Positions 41,151 through 48,456 of a stretch of DNA of 64,000 bases are shown here, one piece after another (position 1 is the stretch's first letter; the number at the start of each line of letters is the position of its first letter). The notes under the pieces are model-generated. The model had not been told where the DNA came from and made no database searches. It was given only the letters and a program-made list of their open reading frames with translations. This stretch comes from Denitromonas halophila. GTDB taxonomy: Bacteria > Pseudomonadota > Gammaproteobacteria > Burkholderiales > Rhodocyclaceae. The DNA is taken from contig NZ_VMNK01000011.1 of NCBI RefSeq assembly GCF_007625155.1, forward strand, positions 62,001 to 126,000, in the 5' to 3' direction. Both the position numbers and the translations under genes were made by a program.

Positions 41151-42613
41151 GCATCGACCGGCCGGAGAGCGATCTTCTCGGCATACTGACCGAGCTGCGC
41201 AAACTGCCTAGCGAGACCGAGTGGGTGGAGTTCAAGCACAACAACGCCGACCCGGACGAGATCGGCGAATACCTTTCCGCCCTCGCCAACGCCGCCGCCT
41301 TGACCGGCAAGGTCCACGCCTGGCTCGTCTGGGGCTTGGACAATGACTCCCACGCCATCATCGGCACCACGTTCAACCCGGCAGCCGCCCGCGTCGGCAA
41401 CGAAGAACTGGAAAGCTGGCTGCTGCGTCTGCTCTCGCCCAAGATCAACTTCCGCTTCTACGCCCTTCAGGCAGAGGACAAACCGGTCGTTCTGTTGGAA
41501 ATCGGTGCTGCCTTCCGCCACCCGGTGCAGTTCAAGGGCACGGAGTACATCCGCATCGGTTCCTACAAGAAGAAGCTGAAGGATTTCCCGGAAAAGGAGC
41601 GCGAGTTGTGGCGGGTCTTCGACCGCATCCCCTTTGAAAAAGAGATCGCCGCCGAAAACGTTGCCGCCGAGGAGGTACTCAGGCTGCTCGAGTACCCGGC
41701 CTATTTCGACCTGCTCTCGCTGCCGCTGCCCGAAGGCCGGGACGGCATCCTGGCCGCCCTGGCTGCAGACGACATGATCGCCCCCGGCAAGGGCGGCAAG
41801 TGGAGCATCACCAACCTGGGCGCCGTGCTGTTCGCCAAACGCCTGGCCAATTTCCGCATCCTCACCCGCAAGGCGGTGCGAGTGGTGCTCTACAAGGGCG
41901 AGAGCCGGGTGGAAACCGTGCGCGAGCAGGAGGGCGGCAAGGGCTACGCCGCTGGTTTCGAGGGGCTGATCGGATTTGTCACCAATCTGCTGCCCAGCAA
42001 CGAAGTGATCGGCCAGGCCCTGCGCAAGCAGGTGCCCATGTTCCCGGAACTGGCCATCCGCGAGCTGGTGGCCAACGCCATCATCCACCAGGACTTTCAT
42101 CTCACCGGCACCGGCCCCATGGTGGAGATCTTTTCCGATCGCATGGAGATCACCAACCCCGGCCTGCCGCTGGTGCAGACCGATCGCTTTCTCGACAGTC
42201 CGCCCCGCTCCCGCAACGAGGCTCTGGCCTCCTTCATGCGCCGCGTCGGCGTCTGCGAGGAGCGCGGCAGCGGCGTGGACAAGGTGGTCTTCCAGACCGA
42301 GTTCTACCAGCTTCCCGCGCCGTTGTTCGAAACCAGCAACGAACACACCCGCGCCGTCCTCTTCGCTCACCGCGAATTCAAGGAGATGGACAAGGGCGAC
42401 CGCATCCGTGCCTGCTACCTGCACGCCTGCCTGCGCTACGTGCAGCGCGACTACATGACCAACACCACCCTGCGGGAGCGCTTCGGCATCGACGAGAAGA
42501 ACAGCTCCATGGTCTCCCGCATCATCAAGGATGCCATCGAGGCCGGCCTGATCCGCTGCCATGACGAGACCGTCGGCAGCCGGGCCAGGAAGTACCTGCC
42601 GAGGTGGGCATGA
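41147..42613 (+). CDS. AlbA_2/Schlafen-type putative DNA-binding ATPase in the RM operon
   Basis: A 488-residue protein with an N-terminal AlbA_2 (Schlafen AlbA) domain, recognisable by ETEWVEFKHNNADPDEIGEYLSALANAAAL near residues 22-51. A GHKL-like ATP-binding module follows (ELAIRELVANAIIHQDF, then MEITNPGLPL and RNEALASFMRRVGVCEERGSG, about 295-385), with a C-terminal winged-helix stretch. GTG start at 41147 overlaps hsdM and is preceded by GGGAGG. This family often accompanies type I systems, but its role there is not settled. It is not needed for classic EcoKI-type activity. Confidence 0.85.
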   Translation: MSIDRPESDLLGILTELRKLPSETEWVEFKHNNADPDEIGEYLSALANAAALTGKVHAWLVWGLDNDSHAIIGTTFNPAAARVGNEELESWLLRLLSPKINFRFYALQAEDKPVVLLEIGAAFRHPVQFKGTEYIRIGSYKKKLKDFPEKERELWRVFDRIPFEKEIAAENVAAEEVLRLLEYPAYFDLLSLPLPEGRDGILAALAADDMIAPGKGGKWSITNLGAVLFAKRLANFRILTRKAVRVVLYKGESRVETVREQEGGKGYAAGFEGLIGFVTNLLPSNEVIGQALRKQVPMFPELAIRELVANAIIHQDFHLTGTGPMVEIFSDRMEITNPGLPLVQTDRFLDSPPRSRNEALASFMRRVGVCEERGSGVDKVVFQTEFYQLPAPLFETSNEHTRAVLFAHREFKEMDKGDRIRACYLHACLRYVQRDYMTNTTLRERFGIDEKNSSMVSRIIKDAIEAGLIRCHDETVGSRARKYLPRWA

Positions 42614-42632
42614 TGGAGATCCGGCCATTGCT

Positions 42633-42738
42633 TGACCGTTGTTTGACTGGAGGGCCGGTTTTCGGGTCGCCCTCCCTCCATCCCTTTGCATTTCAACACG
42701 TTGCGGCCAGCGTGTTGCGTGACCGTTGCTTGACTGGA
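42633..42738. repeat. Imperfect 19-bp direct repeats around an inverted repeat, upstream of hsdS
   Basis: TGACCGTTGTTTGACTGGA at 42633-42651 recurs with one change (C for T) at 42720-42738. Between them lies an inverted repeat CAACACG/CGTGTTG (42694-42700 and 42711-42717) with a 10-base loop. This fills the only sizeable non-coding gap (199 bp) in the operon. Confidence 0.65.
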
Positions 42739-42812
42739 CACTCCCGCCAAGGTGGATTCGGGGGCTTGAGCCATACGAGTACAGCTCTGGACGACTCGCA
42801 AGGGAGGGGCGC

Positions 42813-44192
42813 ATGAGATTCCCCGCCTATCCCAAGTACAGAGATAGCGGCGTCCAGTGGTTGGGGCGTGTGCCGGGGCATTGGGAGGTGAAGCGGCTGA
42901 AATTCTCGGCCACGATTAACGATGACGCCTTGCCGGAAACAACTGACCCGGATTTCGAGTTCTCCTATGTCGATATCGGCAGTGTGAGTCCGGGAGAAGG
43001 CATCACAAGCACCGAACCAATGATTTTCGAGAATGCTCCTTCAAGGGCACGACGCAAGGTCGCGCCTGGAGATTCCATTGTTTCCACCGTCAGGACCTAC
43101 CTTCGAGCCATAGCCCCAATTCCAGAGATTTTCGACCCCCTTGTTGTGTCAACAGGGTTTGCGGTAATTCGCCCGAGGAAAGTGAGTTCAGCTTTTCTCG
43201 CATATGCGCTACGCGAGTCCTATTTCGTCGAAAGCATTGTCGCTCGTTCGACAGGCGTCAGTTACCCCGCGGTGAACGCATCGGAGATCGGCGACATAGC
43301 GATTCCGTTGCCTTCTGAAGATGAACAAACCACCATCGCCGATTTCCTCGACCGGGAGACGGGGCGGATCGATACGCTGGTGGCGAAGAAGCGCCGGCTG
43401 ATCGCACTGCTCAAGGAGAAGCGCACCGCGCTCATCTCCCGCACCGTCACCCGCGGCCTGCCCGACGCCGCTGCCCGCGAGTTCGGCCTCCAGCCCCACA
43501 CCCGCTTCAAGAGCTCCGGCATCGAATGGCTAGACGAGGTGCCGGCAGCGTGGGAGGCAAGGAAAGTTTGGATTGAACGAGTATCGAGAAATATTGAGCT
43601 ACAAGATGGAAATCACGGTGAATTGCACCCGAAAGCAGAAGATTACGTGAGTGAAGGCATTCCTTTTGTCATGGCCAATCACATAGTCGATGGGAAGGTA
43701 GATTTTGACAGATGCAACTACATTGACAAGCAACAGGCAGATTCACTGAGGATTGGCTTTTCACTCAGGGGGGATGTGCTTCTTACTCACAAAGGAACGA
43801 TTGGTCGTGTTGGGCTGGTCCAAGAGAGTGATTTTCCATATGTAATGTTGACCCCGCAGGTAACCTATTACCGGTGCTTAAGGGAAATACAAAATGTTTT
43901 TCTCTTTTGGTTTATGCAAAGCGATTTCTGGCAGGATCAATTGAGGTTGCTGGCGGGATTAGGATCAACAAGAGCGTACATTGGTTTGCTTGATCAAAAA
44001 AAGCTTTCATTCCTTATTCCGAATGAATTGGAGCAATCAGCCATCGTTACCTACCTCGACCGCGAAACCGCCAAGATCGACCGACTGGTGAAAAAGGTCG
44101 AGGCGGCCATTGCCCGTTTGCAGGAATACCGCACTGCCCTGATCACCGCCGCCGTGAGCGGCAAGATCGACGTTCGGGAGGCGGTGGTATGA
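42813..44192 (+). CDS. hsdS: Type I restriction-modification specificity subunit HsdS
   Basis: A 459-residue specificity subunit that fixes the bipartite target sequence. It has two repeats, each a target recognition domain plus a conserved helical spacer: SGVQWLGRVPGHWE (start) and SGIEWLDEVPAAWE (about residue 236) open the halves, and DFLDRETGRIDTLVAKK and YLDRETAKIDRLVKK mark the paired spacer helices. The ATG at 42813 follows AAGGGAGGG; an in-frame extension to 42726 would run through the repeats. The second recognition domain (about 43560-44040) is AT-rich compared with the flanking spacers, a sign of domain replacement. Overlaps the FRG gene by 4 bp. Confidence 0.93.
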   Translation: MRFPAYPKYRDSGVQWLGRVPGHWEVKRLKFSATINDDALPETTDPDFEFSYVDIGSVSPGEGITSTEPMIFENAPSRARRKVAPGDSIVSTVRTYLRAIAPIPEIFDPLVVSTGFAVIRPRKVSSAFLAYALRESYFVESIVARSTGVSYPAVNASEIGDIAIPLPSEDEQTTIADFLDRETGRIDTLVAKKRRLIALLKEKRTALISRTVTRGLPDAAAREFGLQPHTRFKSSGIEWLDEVPAAWEARKVWIERVSRNIELQDGNHGELHPKAEDYVSEGIPFVMANHIVDGKVDFDRCNYIDKQQADSLRIGFSLRGDVLLTHKGTIGRVGLVQESDFPYVMLTPQVTYYRCLREIQNVFLFWFMQSDFWQDQLRLLAGLGSTRAYIGLLDQKKLSFLIPNELEQSAIVTYLDRETAKIDRLVKKVEAAIARLQEYRTALITAAVSGKIDVREAVV

Positions 44193-45115
44193 ACGAGTTC
44201 ACCGTCGAGAACTTCGAGGACTACCTGACCACGGTTCGCGACAGCCTGGGTGTCGTGGAGAAGAATGGCAAGCGGGTGCGCCGGTATTTTCGCGGCCAGA
44301 GCAAGAGGGCCCTCGAAGGGTACGACCTCAAGCCTTCCATCGGCCGCTATGACCATCTGAGCGGCCTGCCGCCCGCGGAGCGCGACAGGCTGGAAAACGA
44401 GGTGCTGGAGACCTTCGGCAACCACCTCCTCACCTATGTGAATCACCTGCCGCGCAATGATTGGGAGGCGCTGGCTATCGCCCAACACCACGGCCTGCCC
44501 ACCCGCTTCATGGACTGGACCACCAACCCGCTGGTGGCGCTCTACTTCGCCTGCCGCGATTCCAAAAAGAACAAGGATGGGAACCCGCTGGACAGCGCTG
44601 TGTACGTGCTGATCAGCGAACCGCCACGTTACAGCGAGTTGCGCCGACAGCAGAAGAACGGTGGCGCCAAAGTGGCGGAATCTGAGACCGCCATCGCAGT
44701 ACCCGGCGATGAAGATGGCTACGAGGACTACGAGTTGGGTGAGGAGGGCGAGCCACCCGTGATCGAGGACGACGAGCTGGATACAGCGACCATTGCCAGA
44801 CCTCGCACCCAGTCAGAAACCGTCAAGGAGGGTGAGCCGTCACCCTTCGACATCACCGGCAACGTCATCTACGACCCGCCGCATGTCTCGCCGCGCATCC
44901 GCGCCCAGGATGGCGTGCTGCTCGCCTGCCATCAACCGATGCAGCCGCTGGAGGAGAAGGACGTGCTGGAGATCGTGATCAGCCATGCGGCCCATGACGA
45001 TATTCGCCGTCGGCTGGACCAGTACGGTGTCTTTGACAAACAGTTGTTCCCCGATCTCGACGGCATTGCCAAGTGGCTCAAGTATCGGGTGTTCGAGATC
45101 AACGGGATGACCTGA
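44189..45115 (+). CDS. FRG-domain protein within the RM operon
   Basis: A 308-residue protein with an FRG domain: YFRGQSKRALEGYDLKPSIGR near residues 33-53 and IAQHHGLPTRFMDWTTNPLVALYFACR near 95-121. An acidic insert (about 175-205, DEDGYEDYELGEEGEPPVIEDDELD) separates this from the C-terminal part. FRG domains occur in predicted ADP-ribosyltransferase-like or phage-related contexts, but no catalytic role is established to my knowledge. Being placed and translationally coupled between hsdS and hsdR suggests function with the restriction system, as an effector or modulator. Confidence 0.85.
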   Translation: MNEFTVENFEDYLTTVRDSLGVVEKNGKRVRRYFRGQSKRALEGYDLKPSIGRYDHLSGLPPAERDRLENEVLETFGNHLLTYVNHLPRNDWEALAIAQHHGLPTRFMDWTTNPLVALYFACRDSKKNKDGNPLDSAVYVLISEPPRYSELRRQQKNGGAKVAESETAIAVPGDEDGYEDYELGEEGEPPVIEDDELDTATIARPRTQSETVKEGEPSPFDITGNVIYDPPHVSPRIRAQDGVLLACHQPMQPLEEKDVLEIVISHAAHDDIRRRLDQYGVFDKQLFPDLDGIAKWLKYRVFEINGMT

Positions 45116-45126
45116 CGGGAACCGCC

Positions 45127-48100
45127 ATGACCCAGACCACCGAAAAGGCCTTCGAATCCTACGTGGCGCAGATGCTGCTGGCCAAGGGCTGGCAGCAAGG
45201 CGCCGTTAGTGGCTGGGACAAGGAACTGGCGCTCTTCCCGCAGGCGATCACTGATTTCATCGCCGAAACCCAGCCGCAGTTGTGGGAGGCGATGCGCGCT
45301 CAGCATGGGACACAGCTTGAGCCGATGCTGCTGGCGACGCTGGTGAAGGAGCTTGCCATCAAGGGCTCGCTGCATGTGCTGCGCCACGGCTTCAAGTTTT
45401 ACGGCAAGACCTTTCGGCTGGCCTGGTTCAAGCCCGCCCATGGCCTCAACAAAGAGGTGTTGGCGCAATACCAAGCCAACCGCCTGACCGTGACCCGGCA
45501 GGTGCCTTGCCACCCGGGCGATCATTCGACGGTGGATCTGGTGTTCGCCGTCAATGGCCTGCCGGTGGCAACCTGCGAGCTGAAGAATCCCTGGACCGGG
45601 CAGAGCTGGCGCAACGCGGTGCGGCAGTACAAGGAGGACCGCAACCCGCGTGCGCCGTTGTTCGAGTTCAAGCAGCGGGCGCTGGTGCACTTTGCCGCCG
45701 ATCCGGACGAAGTTCACATGACCACCCGGCTCGCCGGCGGCAAGACCTTCTTCCTGCCCTTCAATCGCGGCAGCCACCCCGGCGAGGTGCTGTGCGGCGC
45801 GGGCAATCCGCGGCACGCCTCCGGCTACCGCAGCGGCTATTTCTGGGAAGAAGTGCTGGAGCGGGAAAGCTTTCTCGACATCCTCGGCCACTTCGTCTTC
45901 GTCGAGAAGAAGGAAGAGAAGCTTGACGACGGCAAGGGCGGCATGCGCCTGGTGACCCGGGAGACGATGATCTTCCCCCGCTATCACCAGCTCGATGCCA
46001 CCCGCAGGCTGATCGCTGCCGCCCGCGACGAGGGGCCGGGGCAGAACTACCTCATCCAGCATTCGGCGGGCAGCGGCAAGACCAACTCCATCTCCTGGCT
46101 GTCGCATCGACTCGCCAGCCTGCACGACGAGAGCGAGCACAAGGTCTTCGACTGCGTGATCGTGATCACCGACCGGCAGGTGCTCGACCGCCAGTTGCAA
46201 GACGCCATCTACCAGATCGAGCACGCCCAGGGGGTAGTCAAGGCGATCGACCAGGATTCGAAGCAACTGGCCGAAGCGCTGATAGACGGCACCAGGATCG
46301 TGGTCACCACGCTGCAGAAGTTTCCCTTCGTGCTGAGGGGGCTGCTCCACGCTGCAGGCGCTGAAAATGCTGACGAGCCGGACGAGGCGACCGAGAAGCA
46401 GGCAAAGGCCTGGGAAGCGCAGATCGGCAAGCGTCGCTACGCGGTGATCGTCGATGAAGCGCATTCATCCCAGACCGGCGAGACGGCGCGGGAGTTGAAG
46501 GCGATTCTCGGCACTGGCGCTGCCGACGGGGCAGGAGACGAAGCCGATCAGGAAGCCGACTGGGAGGACGGCCTTGCTACTGTGATGGCCTCGCGTGGCC
46601 GTCAGCCGAACCTGAGCTTCTTCGCCTATACCGCCACGCCCAAGGGCAAGACGCTGGAACTGTTCGGCCGCACCGGCCCCAGCGGCAAACCGGAGCCGTT
46701 TCACCTCTACAGCATGCGTCAGGCCATTGAGGAAGGGTTCATCCTGGACGTGCTGCAGAACTACACGACCTACAAGACCTACTTCAAGCTGGTCAAGGCA
46801 GTGGAGGAGGACCCCAATCTGCCGAAGAAGAAAGCAGCGCGGGCGCTCGCCAAGTTCCTGGTGATGCACCCGACCAACATCGGCCAGAAGATTGAGGTGA
46901 TCGTCGAGCATTTCCGCAGCCATGTGCGCACTCACCTGGGCGGGCGTGCAAAGGCGATGGTGGTGACCAGTTCGCGCCTGCAGGCGGTGAAGTACATGGA
47001 GGCCTTCCAACGCTATATCGTGGAGAAGGGCTACGGCGACGTCCGCCCACTCGTGGCCTTCAGCGGTACGGTACGCGACCCGGAGTCCGGCCAGGAATAC
47101 ACGGAACCGGGCATGAACATCGATGTGGTCAGCGGCAAGCCGATCAGCGAGAAGCAACTGCCGGAGCGCTTCGCTTCACCGGACTACCAGGTGCTGCTGG
47201 TGGCCAACAAGTACCAGACCGGCTTCGACCAGCCGCTGTTGATGGCCATGTACGTGGACAAGCGGCTGGACGGCGTGCAGGCGGTGCAGACCCTGTCGCG
47301 CCTCAACCGCATGGTGCCGGGCAAGGAGACGCCCTTCGTGCTCGACTTCGTCAACGAGGCCGAGGACATCTACCGCGCCTTCAAGCCGTACTACGACGCC
47401 ACCAGCCTGCAGGAAGGTTCCGACCCCGCTCAGCTCGAACAACTCAAGCACGAGCTCGACGCCTTTCAGGTCTACCACTGGAGCGAAGTGGAGGCCTTTG
47501 CCCACATCTTTTACCGGGCACCGGGAAAACAGAACCCGGCCGACCACGCCCATTTGCAGCGCCATCTGCAACCAGCGGTGGATCGCTACAAGGCGATGGA
47601 GGACGAGGAACGGCGCGGCGAATTTCGCGACAAGCTGAGCGGCTATGTGAAGGTGTACAGCTTCCTCAGCCAGATCATTCCCTATGGCGACGCGGACCTG
47701 GAGATGCTCTATAGCTATGGCCGCTTCTTGCTGCCGCTCCTGCCGTTGGCGCGCGATACCAGCGCCGTTAGGTTGGGCGATGAGGTCGGCCTACAGTACT
47801 ACCGTCTTCAGCGGGTCTATTCTGGCGCCATTGAGCTGCGCGAGGGTGAAGCCGAGTACGGGGTCAAGAGCCCAACGGATATTGGCAGCGGCAGGGCCAA
47901 GGAGGACAAAGCCCCGCTGTCGGAAATCATCGAAGTGCTTAATGAGCGCTTCGGAACCAATTTTTCCGAGGAAGACCGGCTGTTCTTCGAGCAGATCAGG
48001 GAGAAGGCGACCAATAGCCCAGAGGTGGTTCGCCTCCGGCAGGCCAACCCCTTCGACAAGTTCCAGTTGGGCCTGCGCCAGATGCTGGAAGACTTGATGA

Positions 48101-48246
48101 TTCAGCGTATGAGCGAGAACGACAAGATCGTTTCGCGCTACATGGATGACAAGGCGTTCGAAGATGCCGCATTTGCGGTGCTGTCCAAGGTTATATACGA
48201 GACGATCCCCGCTGAAGACGCGGTGGATTCTGTTCGCAATAGCTAA
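45127..48246 (+). CDS. hsdR: Type I restriction endonuclease subunit HsdR
   Basis: A 1039-residue motor and nuclease subunit. The N-terminal PD-(D/E)xK nuclease motif is DLVFAVNGLPVATCELK (about residues 137-152). The SF2 translocase has Walker A SAGSGKT near 313, Walker B VDEAHSS near 441 and FFAYTATPKGKT (motif III) near 498-509, then motif VI-like QTLSRLNRMVPGK near 723-735. A helical C-terminus docks to HsdM. The ATG at 45127 lies 11 bp after the FRG gene. All core motifs are intact, so restriction is probably active. Confidence 0.95.
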   Translation: MTQTTEKAFESYVAQMLLAKGWQQGAVSGWDKELALFPQAITDFIAETQPQLWEAMRAQHGTQLEPMLLATLVKELAIKGSLHVLRHGFKFYGKTFRLAWFKPAHGLNKEVLAQYQANRLTVTRQVPCHPGDHSTVDLVFAVNGLPVATCELKNPWTGQSWRNAVRQYKEDRNPRAPLFEFKQRALVHFAADPDEVHMTTRLAGGKTFFLPFNRGSHPGEVLCGAGNPRHASGYRSGYFWEEVLERESFLDILGHFVFVEKKEEKLDDGKGGMRLVTRETMIFPRYHQLDATRRLIAAARDEGPGQNYLIQHSAGSGKTNSISWLSHRLASLHDESEHKVFDCVIVITDRQVLDRQLQDAIYQIEHAQGVVKAIDQDSKQLAEALIDGTRIVVTTLQKFPFVLRGLLHAAGAENADEPDEATEKQAKAWEAQIGKRRYAVIVDEAHSSQTGETARELKAILGTGAADGAGDEADQEADWEDGLATVMASRGRQPNLSFFAYTATPKGKTLELFGRTGPSGKPEPFHLYSMRQAIEEGFILDVLQNYTTYKTYFKLVKAVEEDPNLPKKKAARALAKFLVMHPTNIGQKIEVIVEHFRSHVRTHLGGRAKAMVVTSSRLQAVKYMEAFQRYIVEKGYGDVRPLVAFSGTVRDPESGQEYTEPGMNIDVVSGKPISEKQLPERFASPDYQVLLVANKYQTGFDQPLLMAMYVDKRLDGVQAVQTLSRLNRMVPGKETPFVLDFVNEAEDIYRAFKPYYDATSLQEGSDPAQLEQLKHELDAFQVYHWSEVEAFAHIFYRAPGKQNPADHAHLQRHLQPAVDRYKAMEDEERRGEFRDKLSGYVKVYSFLSQIIPYGDADLEMLYSYGRFLLPLLPLARDTSAVRLGDEVGLQYYRLQRVYSGAIELREGEAEYGVKSPTDIGSGRAKEDKAPLSEIIEVLNERFGTNFSEEDRLFFEQIREKATNSPEVVRLRQANPFDKFQLGLRQMLEDLMIQRMSENDKIVSRYMDDKAFEDAAFAVLSKVIYETIPAEDAVDSVRNS

Positions 48247-48289
48247 CGAATCGAGTTCGCTCGACAGCTGTCATTCGAACGCAGGCTCT

Positions 48290-48302
48290 TGAACGGCTGC
48301 TT
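48290..48302 (+). repeat. Right copy of the 13-bp direct repeat flanking the RM island
   Basis: TGAACGGCTGCTT at 48290-48302, 43 bp after the hsdR stop, is identical to 38605-38617. No integrase or tRNA adjoins either copy. Confidence 0.45.
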
Positions 48303-48366
48303 TGGCCGATGAGCCGACGTCCAACGATGACGAAGCGCATCGCATTGAAAACCGGTCACAAAACAG

Positions 48367-48400
48367 AAAAGGCCCAACTCCCCCAAGGAGTTGGGCCTTT
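48367..48400. terminator. Bidirectional terminator between hsdR and nrdJ
   Basis: An 11-bp perfect stem GGCCCAACTCC/GGAGTTGGGCC (48371-48381 and 48387-48397) with a CCCAA loop is flanked by AAAA on the left and TTT on the right. It should stop nrdJ transcripts (minus) and probably hsdR transcripts (plus). Confidence 0.85.
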
Positions 48401-48456
48401 CACCATCAGTCCAATGCGGCAGCAGTCTTCACCACCCACCGCATGCGAACCCTACC

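Noticed and set aside
45073-45126. HsdR start at 45073
   Set aside because: The extension overlaps the FRG gene and is not typical; ATG 45127 gives the usual MTQTTEKAFE start just after the FRG stop.
48247-48456. Integron attC-like site after hsdR (GTCCAAC and TAACGAATCGAG elements)
   Set aside because: No matched pair of core sites with imperfect inverted symmetry was found and there is no integrase.
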